A DNA stretch of 37,405 nt from Deltaproteobacteria bacterium. Lineage in GTDB: Bacteria > Desulfobacterota > Syntrophia > Syntrophales > UBA5619. The notes under the pieces are model-generated. The model searched no databases. It was not told where the DNA came from and was given only the letters and a program-made list of their open reading frames with translations. Position 1 is the first letter of the stretch. Every line of letters begins with the position of its first letter. The stretch spans positions 1 through 37,405 of the forward strand of contig JAJFTY010000069.1 in assembly GCA_021372695.1 (NCBI GenBank). The letters run 5' to 3'. The position numbers and the translations under genes are program-made. Shown here piece after piece: positions 19,787 through 28,268 of this stretch.

Positions 19787-20869
19787 ATGAAGTATGGTCT
19801 GAATATTCCTAAAGAGGGGGTGCTGGATTTTGTCTCTCTCGGTGCGCTGGTCCACCGTCTCGACCCGGGGATCGTGCCGTTCCGGAAGGCGGCGAACTGC
19901 GCGATCCATGTGAGCGGCGGCGAGTTCAACTGCGCGGCCAATCTGTCCGACGGCTTCGGCATGAGGACCGGCATCGCCACGGCGATGGTGGACTACCCCA
20001 TCGGCGATCTGATCGCCGAGCGGGTCCGGGCGATGGGCGTCAAGCCCTTCTACAAACATTTCAAACACAACGGCGTGACCGGACCCAACATGGCCACGGT
20101 TTACAGCGACCGCGGGCAGGGCGTGCGTGCGCCCGTCGTTTTCTACAACCGGTCGAACGAGGCGGCGGCAAAGCTTGCCCCCGGCGATTTCGACTGGAAG
20201 GCGATCTTCGCCGGCGGCGTCCGCTGGTTCCACAGCGGCGGCATCTTTGCGGCGCTTTCGGAAACCACGGGTGAGCTGATCATCGAGGGGATGCAGGCGG
20301 CCCGAGCGGCGGGTGCCGTCACCTCATTCGATCTCAACTATCGTGCCAAACTGTGGAGCCTCTGGGGAGGGGAGGAGCGGGCCCGATCGATCGTCCGGCG
20401 GATCGTCGAGAATGTGGATGTCCTTGTTGGGAACGAAGAGGATCTGCAGCTGGGGCTCGGCATTTCCGGCCCCGAGGTTGCGTCGAAATCCAAGCTTGAT
20501 CCCGCCGCCTTTCTGGGGATGATCGGCCGGGTGACCGAAGATTTCCCGCGGATCAAGGTGGTTGCGACGACGCTGCGCGAGGTGCAGTCGACCAACCGGC
20601 ACCGCTGGGGCGCCGTGGCCTGGATCGATGGCCGGAGCTTCATTTCGCCGATCTGCGATCTGGATGTTTACGACCGTGTCGGCGGGGGAGACGGCTTTGC
20701 CTCCGGGTTCTTCTACGGCCTCCTCTCGGGCGAACCGGAGCAGGCGGCTGTCAACCTGGGCTGGGCGCATGGGGCGCTTCTGACCACCTTCCCGGGAGAC
20801 ACGACGATGGCGACAGCGGATCAGGTGCGGGCCTTTGCTCAGGGCGGATCGGCGCGCATCCAACGGTGA
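19787..20869 (+). CDS. PfkB-family sugar kinase (KDG/gluconate-type, substrate uncertain)
   Basis: The protein has 360 residues, with AGGAGGGCAGAG directly before ATG 19787. PfkB features: an N-terminal glycine region (VSGGEFNCAANL), a central FDLNYRAKLW block with the D-x-N-x-R pattern of 2-keto-3-deoxygluconate kinases, and the GGGD catalytic motif (299-302, D302 as base) followed by GFASGFFYGLL. The late FPGDTTMAT resembles the segment after the ATP site in KdgK-like proteins. It shares a fold but little close identity with the IolC-like kinase at 4575. Candidates are gluconate (feeding Gnd directly upstream) or 2-keto-3-deoxygluconate; the latter would need a dehydratase and an aldolase that are not present here. 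Confidence 0.85.
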   Translation: MKYGLNIPKEGVLDFVSLGALVHRLDPGIVPFRKAANCAIHVSGGEFNCAANLSDGFGMRTGIATAMVDYPIGDLIAERVRAMGVKPFYKHFKHNGVTGPNMATVYSDRGQGVRAPVVFYNRSNEAAAKLAPGDFDWKAIFAGGVRWFHSGGIFAALSETTGELIIEGMQAARAAGAVTSFDLNYRAKLWSLWGGEERARSIVRRIVENVDVLVGNEEDLQLGLGISGPEVASKSKLDPAAFLGMIGRVTEDFPRIKVVATTLREVQSTNRHRWGAVAWIDGRSFISPICDLDVYDRVGGGDGFASGFFYGLLSGEPEQAAVNLGWAHGALLTTFPGDTTMATADQVRAFAQGGSARIQR

Positions 20870-20928
20870 GGTTCTCGAGAAGGAGATCCGATTTTCAAAG
20901 GGTGAATAATTCGGGAAGAGGAGGTTCT

Positions 20929-21375
20929 ATGCGGATCAGGGTCTCGGCGGTATTCGAAAGGGAAGGGGAGATTCTTTGCATGAAGTACATCTACGGTGGC
21001 AAGGAAGTCTTCGCACTGCCGGGTGGCGGCGTGGATCAGGACACCCCTCTCCAGGAGGCAATCGTGAACGAATGGCGGGATGAACTGGGCGTCCGGCTCG
21101 ATCTCGGCGATATCATCCTGATTGGCGAGGCGCCGGCCACCAAACGGCACCCCCAGACCCTGCACATCATCTTCGATGCGCTCGAAATCCGCGGGACGCC
21201 CAAGATCCGGCCGGACAGCACCCATTCCCTGGACATCGCATGGGTTCCGATCGCAGAGTTGAAGAAGAAGCCCCTCTATCCCGATGTGGGAAGGCAACTC
21301 CACGGCTTCCTCACGGTCGGGCCAAAGAGGTCCCTCGAATTCATCGGCAACTGCATGGAGCGGGGGTTCTGGTGA
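20929..21375 (+). CDS. Nudix-fold protein with a divergent Nudix box
   Basis: The protein has 148 residues. ATG 20929 is chosen for the strong AAGAGGAGG 4 bases upstream; the frame opens earlier over the end of the kinase gene. The Nudix box lies at 32-55 (starting GGGVDQDTPLQEAI and ending VNEWRDELGV). Against the consensus G-x5-E-x7-R-E-U-x-E-E-x-G-U, the first Glu is Thr, Arg is Asn and one Glu of the metal pair is Asp, though the central E, D and E can still bind metal. Nudix enzymes cleave nucleoside diphosphate-linked compounds. It is the last gene before a strong terminator, 59 bases after the sugar kinase, so it is probably in the operon. Substrate unknown; a regulatory, non-catalytic role is possible. 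Confidence 0.82.
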   Translation: MRIRVSAVFEREGEILCMKYIYGGKEVFALPGGGVDQDTPLQEAIVNEWRDELGVRLDLGDIILIGEAPATKRHPQTLHIIFDALEIRGTPKIRPDSTHSLDIAWVPIAELKKKPLYPDVGRQLHGFLTVGPKRSLEFIGNCMERGFW

Positions 21376-21392
21376 GCGATGGGGAAAAACAG

Positions 21393-21424
21393 AGCGGGGA
21401 GGTTCGAAGAACCTCCCCGCTTTC
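21393..21424 (+). terminator. strong hairpin terminator of the sugar-acid region
   Basis: AGCGGGGAGGTTC (21393-21405) and its perfect complement (21409-21421) form a 13-bp stem with a GAA loop, followed by TTTC and preceded by an A-run. It begins 17 bases after the Nudix stop codon. The A-flank and short T-flank suit Rho-independent termination, and the next gene has its own promoter. Confidence 0.85.
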
Positions 21425-21786
21425 AGGAGTGAAAAAATGTAAATGTCGATCTTTTGGGTCGCTTTACTGTCGGCTGATCGTGCCCGCGTTCAGTCAACAT
21501 CTTTTTTCGATAGAACATGATGCATCTCCTGTGCCAGCGGCACCGATGATCTGTAACCCATCAAAATCAAAAGATATGATCTCGTTTGCGGGCCCGGGCG
21601 GCCTGCCTGAGACGGCGAAACGGCGGCAAGAATTGTCGCCACCTCCAACGGTTTATCATAAAAATACAATGATTACGATTTGTTAAAGTAACGCAGGGGT
21701 TGGGACCATCAATCGACAAAAATGTCGAACGGTGCTCATCTTCTTCCCGGCCAATCCCGGCGTAATGGAATAGGCATAAGAAAGCA
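21425..21786. other. AT-richer intergenic region with two operator-like palindromes
   Basis: About 360 bases without a credible gene between the terminator and the kinase promoter, less GC-rich than the flanks. GGCGGCAA-GAA-TTGTCGCC (21622-21640) has 8-bp arms with one mismatch. TCGACA-AAAA-TGTCGA (21713-21728) has perfect 6-bp arms. Either could bind a regulator of the downstream two-component genes. Nothing else was recognised. Confidence 0.35.
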
Positions 21787-21814
21787 TTGACTTTCCGGAT
21801 AAATGACCTATGAT
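21787..21814 (+). promoter_or_regulatory. sigma-70-type promoter of the kinase/regulator pair
   Basis: TTGACT (21787-21792) and TATGAT (21809-21814) are separated by 16 bases, each matching consensus at five of six positions. The predicted transcript would begin near 21821, just before the GAGGA at 21828 that serves the ATG at 21841, so the leader is only about 20 bases. Confidence 0.65.
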
Positions 21815-21840
21815 GACGCCCACGATCGAGGATGTCGTTC

Positions 21841-23643
21841 ATGAGCCCTGAAAAGAAGATCATCTGGCAGCAACATACCCCCAATTTCCAACGCCCTTTC
21901 CTCCAGCCGCTGGCTGTCGGCCTGGTCTGCGCCATCTTCATCGCCCTCATCCTGTTCATGGGGATCATGGACCTCCGGCGGAGCGAGAGGACGCTGACCG
22001 GCTTCATGGAGGATCAGGGGAAGCGGATCATCGGGGTGGTCGATCGGCTGACCGAAGAGAACCTCAAGACCATGATCATCTCATCGCAGGCGAAGTCCGG
22101 GGGGGCTTCCATCCCGTTCAGCGAGCAGGTCCTCACTCCCCAGAAGCTCCTGACGGATGCGATCGTCGCCATGGGACGTGAGATCGACCACCGGTGGAAG
22201 AGGGAACACCTGAGCGAAAGCTATATTCGTAAATATGCGCAGATCAATAACCTCTACCTGGTGGCGGTCTTCAACGGCTGGGGGGATGTGATCTTCCAGA
22301 GCCGGGTCCTCCCGGATGGCGGCCCGGGGGAAAAGGCGGCTGCCGGAGAAGCGGCCGGTCCGAAGAAGGGCGCCGATCTCATCGCAAGGCTCAACCAGCT
22401 CAACCGGCTCAAAAAGATCGGGTTCATCGCCCTGAGCCGCAGCGACCAGAGCGGAACGATCATCATCGCCCTCGACCGCGACAGCCTGCGGTACTGGGGA
22501 ACGCGGGTTTCGGTCGAGAAGGCGATGGAAAAACTGGGTGAGGGACTGGGCATCGTCTATCTCGCCGTGGCGGACAAGAAGGCCCTCCCGCTCGGCCATA
22601 TCGGAGAGCCTTCCCCGGAGTGGAACCGGGAGGATCCGCTCTTTGTGAGAATTCTCTCCGGGGCCGCGGGCTCTGCGAGCCGGAAGGTGAAATTCGAAGG
22701 GAAGAGCCTGTTGGAGGTCGTCGCCCCTCTGAGTCTGGGTGGCGAGATTGCCGGCGTCGTCCGCCTCGGGCTCGACCGGGGCAACACCGATCAGATTCTG
22801 GCCGAGAACCGGCGGAACATGTTCGTTTTTCTGGCCCTGGTCGTTCTGATCGGGCTTCTCTCCATGCTGCTGCTCTACCACAACCAGAATCGCCATGTCG
22901 CCGGGGTCGTGGAGATGACCAGGCAGCTCGAAAAAGCAGCCCGTCTCTCCTCCCTCGGGCAACTGGCCGCAGGCGTGGCCCATGAGATCCGCAATCCCCT
23001 CAATGCCATCAGTATGGCAAGCCAGAGGCTCCGAAGGGAATTCATGCCGGAAGATGATGAAAAAAGTAAAGAATTCATCACGATGACAGGTGTGATCCGC
23101 GATGAGATCCGCCGGCTCAACGGGATCATCGAGGAGTTCCTCACCTTCTCGAAGAGTCGGCGCCTGGAGCTCCATGACTGTCCCGTCCAGGAGGTTCTCC
23201 AGAAGATCGTGAATCTGATTGCCGAAGAGTCGGCCGCCAAAGGCATCAGCCTCCGCACCGACTGGAAGGACGAGCCGATCATCGTGCCGATGGACATGGA
23301 CAAACTCCAGCAGGCGCTCTTCAATTTCGTCAAGAATGCCATGGAATCGATCAGCGGGGACGGGATCATCACCCTTTCGGTCCGGAATGCGGAAAAGGGG
23401 CGCGTGAGCATCCACATCACCGATACGGGCTGCGGCATGACGACCGAGGAGGTGGAGCGAATTTTCAACCCCGAATACACGACCAAGGAGAAGGGACTGG
23501 GGCTGGGGCTCACCCTGGCTCACGAGATCATCCGCGGTCACGGGGGCGAGATCCGTGTCCTGAGCCGGAAGGGATCGGGCACGACCTTCGAGATCCTGCT
23601 CCCGACGGAGAGGCACAACGACAAGGGGGCGAAGACCGCATGA
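21841..23643 (+). CDS. membrane sensor histidine kinase (NtrB/ZraS/AtoS-like)
   Basis: The protein has 600 residues. ATG 21841 is preferred to ATG 21832 because GAGGA (21828-21832) is then 8 bases upstream. A first membrane helix (about residues 25-45) and a second (about 327-347) enclose a periplasmic sensing region of some 280 residues with no recognised family. The cytoplasmic part has HisKA with H381 in HEIRNPLNA, an N-box (NFVKNAMESI), DTGCGM and the G-box GLGLGLTLAHEI. The stop overlaps the regulator start as ATGA, so the two are translationally coupled and form a two-component system controlling sigma-54 promoters. The convergent TRAP operon is a plausible but unproved target. Confidence 0.92.
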   Translation: MSPEKKIIWQQHTPNFQRPFLQPLAVGLVCAIFIALILFMGIMDLRRSERTLTGFMEDQGKRIIGVVDRLTEENLKTMIISSQAKSGGASIPFSEQVLTPQKLLTDAIVAMGREIDHRWKREHLSESYIRKYAQINNLYLVAVFNGWGDVIFQSRVLPDGGPGEKAAAGEAAGPKKGADLIARLNQLNRLKKIGFIALSRSDQSGTIIIALDRDSLRYWGTRVSVEKAMEKLGEGLGIVYLAVADKKALPLGHIGEPSPEWNREDPLFVRILSGAAGSASRKVKFEGKSLLEVVAPLSLGGEIAGVVRLGLDRGNTDQILAENRRNMFVFLALVVLIGLLSMLLLYHNQNRHVAGVVEMTRQLEKAARLSSLGQLAAGVAHEIRNPLNAISMASQRLRREFMPEDDEKSKEFITMTGVIRDEIRRLNGIIEEFLTFSKSRRLELHDCPVQEVLQKIVNLIAEESAAKGISLRTDWKDEPIIVPMDMDKLQQALFNFVKNAMESISGDGIITLSVRNAEKGRVSIHITDTGCGMTTEEVERIFNPEYTTKEKGLGLGLTLAHEIIRGHGGEIRVLSRKGSGTTFEILLPTERHNDKGAKTA

Positions 23644-25007
23644 AGAAGCTCAGCATCCTGGTGGTGGAAGACGGTCAGTCGCAGCGGGAGATGCTCCGGG
23701 ACTTCCTCAGGAAGGAGGGGCACACCGTCGGCGAGGCCGAAAATGGAGAACGCGCCATCCAGCGCGTCCGGGAGGGCCATTACGACCTGCTCCTGCTCGA
23801 CTACAAGATGCCGGGGATGGACGGGATGCAGGTGCTCAAGGCCGTCAAGGAGATCAACCCCGAGATCGACGTCGTCATCATCACCGCCTACGGGACGATC
23901 GAGACGGCGGTGGACGCGATGAAGGCGGGCGCCCTGGACTACATCACCAAACCCGTGGAGTTCGACGAACTCCTGCTTCTGGTGGACCGTGTCTCGGAGC
24001 GGCGCACCCTGCTCAAGGAGAACGAGATCCTCCGCGAACAGCTGGGCGAGAGGGGGGTGACCACCGACCGGATCATCTACCGGAGCGAGAAGATGAGCGC
24101 TCTGATCAACATGGCCGGACGCGTGGCTGCCAGCCGCGCCACGGTTCTTCTCCAGGGCGAGAGCGGGACCGGAAAGGAGCTCTTCGCGCGGCTGATCCAC
24201 CAGCTGAGCCCGCGGGCAGCGAAGCCGATCATCGCGGTCAACTGCGGCGCCCTGCACGAGAATCTGCTGGAGAGCGAACTTTTCGGCCACGAGAAGGGGG
24301 CTTTCACGGGGGCAGCTGCCCGGCGGATCGGCCGGTTCGAGGAGGCGGACGGTGGCACCCTCTTCCTCGACGAGATCGGCGAACTCTCCCCCCAGGTTCA
24401 GGTGAAACTCCTCCGCTTCCTGCAGGAGCATGAGTTCCAGCGCCTCGGCGGGAACCAGACGCTCCGCACCGATGTCCGGGTGATCAGCGCGACGAACCGC
24501 AACCTGGAGCAGAGGGTGAAGGAGGGGGCCTTCCGGGAAGACCTCTTCTACCGGCTCAATGTCGTCCTGATGTCCATCCCGCCGCTCAGGGAGCGGAAAG
24601 AGGACATCCCGGCCCTGATCGACCATTTCATCAGGCGCTACGCCGAGGAGAACGGGAAAGAGATGGCGGGCGTGAGCAGCGAGGCGCAGGACATCCTGCT
24701 CAAGTACGACTATCCCGGGAACGTCCGGGAACTGGAAAACATCATCGAGCGGGCCGTGGTCATCGCCCGGGAGGAGGTCATCTCCGTCGAAGATCTTCCC
24801 TTCCGCGAAGCCATGGAGGAAACCCTGGCGGGAAAGAAGGCCGAGGAAGGGCTCCTCCGCGGATCGATCGAGGAACTGGAGAAGAGGCTCATCGTCGAGG
24901 CGATGGAGAAGGCCGGCGACCACCAGAGCCGTGCCGCCGACCTCCTCGGAATCAGCGAGAGAATGCTCCGTTACAAGCTCAAGAAGTACGGGCTGAAATC
25001 GCCGTGA
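23640..25007 (+). CDS. NtrC-family sigma-54-dependent response regulator (ZraR/AtoC-like)
   Basis: The protein has 455 residues. The receiver domain has phospho-acceptor D54 in LLLLDYKMPGMDG and conserved K104 in ITKPVEF. The AAA+ domain has Walker A GESGTGKE, the sigma-54 contact loop GAFTGA at 220-225, Walker B TLFLDEIGEL, and the PPLRERKEDIP arginine-finger region. A Fis-type helix-turn-helix ends the chain (SRAADLLGISERMLRYKLKKYGL). All key residues are intact, in contrast to the activator at 35213. It is coupled to the kinase upstream by a 4-base overlap. Its 3' end overlaps the convergent TRAP permease gene by 29 bases. Confidence 0.95.
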   Translation: MKKLSILVVEDGQSQREMLRDFLRKEGHTVGEAENGERAIQRVREGHYDLLLLDYKMPGMDGMQVLKAVKEINPEIDVVIITAYGTIETAVDAMKAGALDYITKPVEFDELLLLVDRVSERRTLLKENEILREQLGERGVTTDRIIYRSEKMSALINMAGRVAASRATVLLQGESGTGKELFARLIHQLSPRAAKPIIAVNCGALHENLLESELFGHEKGAFTGAAARRIGRFEEADGGTLFLDEIGELSPQVQVKLLRFLQEHEFQRLGGNQTLRTDVRVISATNRNLEQRVKEGAFREDLFYRLNVVLMSIPPLRERKEDIPALIDHFIRRYAEENGKEMAGVSSEAQDILLKYDYPGNVRELENIIERAVVIAREEVISVEDLPFREAMEETLAGKKAEEGLLRGSIEELEKRLIVEAMEKAGDHQSRAADLLGISERMLRYKLKKYGLKSP

Positions 25008-26964
25008 CGGGTTCTTCCTTCTTCCATTGATAATACTGGGTCACCGTGACCAGACCCAGGAGGCCGAAGCCGATCAGATCGTTTATCGTGCCGGGTACGA
25101 TCAGCATCAGTCCCGCCACCACGGCGATAACCCTCTCCCACCAGGACATCCTTGTCCAGTACCATGCCTCCACCGCTGCGCCGACTCCGACCATGCCCAG
25201 GATCGCCGTGACAGTCGTCTGTACGATACTCCAGGGTGTCACGTGGATCAGGAGGAGCTCCGGAGAGTAGACAAAAATGTAGGGGACGATGAAAGCGGCG
25301 ATGGCGAGTTTCGTTGCGTTGATCCCTGTCTTGATCGGATCCGCCTTGGCAATGGCCGCGCCGGCGAACGCCGCCAGGCAGACCGGCGGCGTGATGTCGG
25401 CGATGATCCCGAAGTAGAAGACGAACATGTGCGCCGCCAGAACGGGGACGCCGAGTGCGAGGATCGCTGGCGCCGCACAAGTGGAGGTGATGATGTAGTT
25501 TGCCGTCGTCGGGGCTCCCATGCCCAGGATCAGAGAGGTGATCATCGTGAAGATAAGCGTCGGGATCAGAAATCCACCGGATAATGCCAGAAGGCCGTCC
25601 CCGAGCTTAAGACCGATCCCCGTCAGGGTCACGACACCGACGATGATTCCGGCCGCGGCGCAGGCCAGGGCCACTCCGAGGGCAGCTCTGGCCCCGGCTT
25701 CCAGCGTATCGAGGAGTCTCGTAAGATTCAACCGGGTGGCCTTCCGGAACAGGCCGACCAAGACGCAGAGTCCAAGGCCTCCGAGGGCTGCCCGCATCGG
25801 TGTGAACCCCTCCACCAGGAGATAGATGATCGCGAACAGCGGCAGGATCAGATAACTGTCCTTTTTCAGCACGTGCCAGAGATTGGGAAGTTCCGCCCGG
25901 GACATCCCCCTGAGGCCGCATTTCTTGGCTTCGAAATGAACCACGACCCAGATGCCGGTAAAATATAGAATGGCTGGAATGACGGCCGCTTTTGCAATTT
26001 CCACGTAGGGAACGCCGATAAATTCGGCCATCAGGAAGGCGGCTGCTCCCATGACCGGCGGCATGATCTGCCCCCCCGTCGAGGCGGCTGCTTCCACGGC
26101 TCCGGCAAATTCCGGTCTGTAGCCAAGACGCTTCATCATGGGGATGGTGAAGCTTCCCGATCCTACGGTGTTGGCGACCGAACTGCCCGATACGGTTCCC
26201 TCCAGTGCGCTGGAAAGGACGGCCACCTTGGCCGGCCCACCCGACGCCCACCCGGCGATGGCGTTGGAAATATCCATGAAGAAGTCCATGATTCCCGTGC
26301 TGGTCAGGAAGGCGCCGAACAGGATGAAGAGGAAGATGAAGGTGGCGGACACGCCAAGGGGAATCCCCATGACCCCCTCTGTGGTAAACCACAAGTGGGT
26401 GACGATGCGCTTGATCTCGTATCCGCGGTGGTTGAGAAAACCGGGGAAATAGGGGCCCAAGATGGCATATGCAATAAAGCAGGAGGCGATGATCACGATG
26501 GGCAGCCCAACGATCCGGCGGGTCGCCTCCAGGGTGAGAAGGATGCCGAGTGCGGCCATGATGTAGTCGGTGGTGGAGTACAAGCCGGCGCTCTCCATCA
26601 GGTTTTCGTAGGTAAGAAGCGAATAGGAAGCCACGGTAATGCTCAGGAGAGAGAGGGCGATATCCAGGGGGTGAATCTGCAGGCCAGCGCTTCTGGTCTT
26701 TTGGGGCTTGCGTGTCGGATAGAGAAGGTAGATCAGCGTGAGGGCAAACATCAAATGGGTGGGACGCTGAATCTGGGCCGAAAATAGCCCGAACATGGCT
26801 GTGTAGAGCTGGAAGAGCGAGAAGCAGACAGCAATGATCTTCACCAGGGTATACCAGTGGCCAGTCAGTTTCAAATAACGGGCTTCCGGATCGTATTTTT
26901 CGAGGATAGCGTCCACATCAGCTGCTGCGACCGCTTCCGGCGATTTGAGAGTGGTTTCTTGCAT
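24979..26964 (-). CDS. TRAP transporter fused permease (DctQ-DctM, TAXI type)
   Basis: The protein has 661 residues. The start at 26964 (MQETTLKSPEAV) has AGGGGG upstream on the minus strand; the longer frame to 27120 runs through a hairpin and is rejected. The N-terminal third has four hydrophobic segments (DctQ-like small subunit) and the rest about twelve (DctM large subunit), the typical 4TM/12TM fusion of TAXI-TRAP systems. Conserved stretches include SGSSVANTVGSGSFTIPMMK and GGQIMPPVMGAAAFLMAEF. TRAP systems import carboxylates or amino acids driven by an ion gradient. The receptor gene is directly upstream (27173-28144). The last codons overlap the end of the response regulator gene on the other strand. 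Confidence 0.95.
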   Translation of the reverse strand: MQETTLKSPEAVAAADVDAILEKYDPEARYLKLTGHWYTLVKIIAVCFSLFQLYTAMFGLFSAQIQRPTHLMFALTLIYLLYPTRKPQKTRSAGLQIHPLDIALSLLSITVASYSLLTYENLMESAGLYSTTDYIMAALGILLTLEATRRIVGLPIVIIASCFIAYAILGPYFPGFLNHRGYEIKRIVTHLWFTTEGVMGIPLGVSATFIFLFILFGAFLTSTGIMDFFMDISNAIAGWASGGPAKVAVLSSALEGTVSGSSVANTVGSGSFTIPMMKRLGYRPEFAGAVEAAASTGGQIMPPVMGAAAFLMAEFIGVPYVEIAKAAVIPAILYFTGIWVVVHFEAKKCGLRGMSRAELPNLWHVLKKDSYLILPLFAIIYLLVEGFTPMRAALGGLGLCVLVGLFRKATRLNLTRLLDTLEAGARAALGVALACAAAGIIVGVVTLTGIGLKLGDGLLALSGGFLIPTLIFTMITSLILGMGAPTTANYIITSTCAAPAILALGVPVLAAHMFVFYFGIIADITPPVCLAAFAGAAIAKADPIKTGINATKLAIAAFIVPYIFVYSPELLLIHVTPWSIVQTTVTAILGMVGVGAAVEAWYWTRMSWWERVIAVVAGLMLIVPGTINDLIGFGLLGLVTVTQYYQWKKEEPVTAISARTS

Positions 26965-27099
26965 CGAATCCCCCTGTATACATGTTGAAGAAGTGAGGCT
27001 CCCCCGGGATGGGCTTCCCGGCAAGGAAGGTGACAACCTTTTTGCTCCCCTGCTCCTCCCCTGCAAGGAGAGGCTTGCGAGTTGAAGCTCCCGGTCATC

Positions 27100-27146
27100 C
27101 CCGTCGCCGGTTCCGATCAAAGCACCGGCTCGGAACCGGCGACGGG
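27100..27146 (-). promoter_or_regulatory. long intercistronic hairpin between TAXI receptor and TRAP permease genes
   Basis: CCCGTCGCCGGTTCCGA (27100-27116) is perfectly complementary to 27130-27146, a 17-bp stem with a 13-base loop. On the transcribed (minus) strand it starts 26 bases after the receptor stop and about 135 bases before the permease start. No T-run follows, so full termination is unlikely; it probably stabilises or partly attenuates the transcript in favour of the receptor. Confidence 0.75.
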
Positions 27147-27172
27147 ATTGACATCAAAACCTCTTGGATTCG

Positions 27173-28144
27173 CTATTTGATCAGCCCTTTTTCCTTATAG
27201 TATTTTAGTGCGCCCGGATGAAACGGCACAGGGACTCCGCCCATGGCCGTTTCAAGTTTGAGGTACTTCCCCGCGGCATTGGCCTGGGCAATGGCCGCAT
27301 TTTCTTCATACATCACCTTGGTCATCTGATAGACGAGATCCTCCGGAAGATCGTTCCGGACGAGAATGCTTGAGTAGACGGCGATGGTCTTGACGGGTTT
27401 GGCCAGTCCCTGGTAGGCGTTCGCCGGAATCTCGAAGCGGGCATAGAGCGGATAGGCCTTAATGATCTTGGCGAACATCGCATCGTCGATTTCGAGGAAT
27501 TGGACGGGATTCATCACATTGATATCCTGAAGGGCACCGTTGGGGACGGAGACCACGAAGTAGCAGGCATCTACGTGATTGTCCTTGAACTGATCTGCGG
27601 ACTCCGAATAGGACAGATACATGGCGGTGATGTCCTTGTGCGCCTTGTAATCCATCCCGTTGAGGCCGAGGATCTGGCGGGCGCTGATCTCCGTTCCGCT
27701 ACCCGGGGCACCCACAGAGACCTTCTTACCCTTGAGGTCGGCGATCTTCTTGATCGGGCTGTCCTTGCGGGCGAAGATCTGGATGACATCGGGATAGACG
27801 TTGCCGATCGCCGAGAAGTTCGAGTATTTTTCATTCTTGGCCTGGAAGACCTCGAGGCCGTTGAAGCCGTAGTAGGCGATATCGTTCATCGAGATGGCGA
27901 CTTCAGCGCCCTTGTTCCCTAGAAGACGGATGTTTTCCACGGACGCGCCCGTGGCCTGTACCGTGACGTTGAGATCCGGAATCTTTTTGTTCCAGACCTG
28001 GGCAATGGCGCCCCCAAGGGGGTAGAATGTGCCGGAGACGCCCCCGGTTGCAAAGAGAAAATTTGCCTTTGCGGCGTTTCCATCCGCGGCGAAAAAAAGC
28101 GCCGCACAAAGGACCAACGATATGATGAGACGTTTTTGTTTCAT
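27173..28144 (-). CDS. TAXI-family TRAP transporter solute receptor
   Basis: The protein has 323 residues. The start at 28144 is supported by GGAGGGAATC just upstream and by a signal peptide (MKQKRLIISLVLCAALFFA, cleavage near GNAA). Mature chain motifs are typical of TAXI receptors: FATGGVSGTFYPLGG near the start, TGASVENIRLL, KVSVGAPGSGTEISARQIL in the middle, and a C-terminal FHPGALKYYKEKG. Glutamate, 2-oxoglutarate and other carboxylates are known or suspected ligands of the family; here the adjacent acyl-CoA genes point to a carboxylic acid. It acts in the periplasm with the fused permease downstream. Confidence 0.95.
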   Translation of the reverse strand: MKQKRLIISLVLCAALFFAADGNAAKANFLFATGGVSGTFYPLGGAIAQVWNKKIPDLNVTVQATGASVENIRLLGNKGAEVAISMNDIAYYGFNGLEVFQAKNEKYSNFSAIGNVYPDVIQIFARKDSPIKKIADLKGKKVSVGAPGSGTEISARQILGLNGMDYKAHKDITAMYLSYSESADQFKDNHVDACYFVVSVPNGALQDINVMNPVQFLEIDDAMFAKIIKAYPLYARFEIPANAYQGLAKPVKTIAVYSSILVRNDLPEDLVYQMTKVMYEENAAIAQANAAGKYLKLETAMGGVPVPFHPGALKYYKEKGLIK

Positions 28145-28221
28145 GATTCCCTCCTGCATGATCTTCTGTTGAAAACAAAACGGCCCGATGCCTGTTCCCC
28201 CCTCTTTCCATCCCTCCTTTC

Positions 28222-28252
28222 TGAAAGCGCTTTCGACATCCCCGGGGATGTC
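28222..28252. promoter_or_regulatory. two adjoining perfect palindromes, the first LacI-operator-like
   Basis: GAAAGCGCTTTC (28223-28234, 12 bases) is directly followed by GACATCCCCGGGGATGTC (28235-28252, 18 bases); both are perfect palindromes. The first, read as TGAAAGCGCTTTCG, differs at one position from the TGAAAGCGCTTTCA operator form used by LacI-family proteins such as CcpA. They lie between the enoyl-CoA hydratase and the TAXI receptor, where an internal transporter promoter could be controlled. They could instead fold in RNA. Confidence 0.5.
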
Positions 28253-28268
28253 CGTTCGACGTTCATCT

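Noticed and set aside
27903..28211. Minus-strand 102-codon frame with a good AAAGGAGGG before its ATG, overlapping the TAXI receptor
   Set aside because: It is out of frame with a clear receptor gene and has no recognisable sequence; the purine-rich stretch is probably chance.
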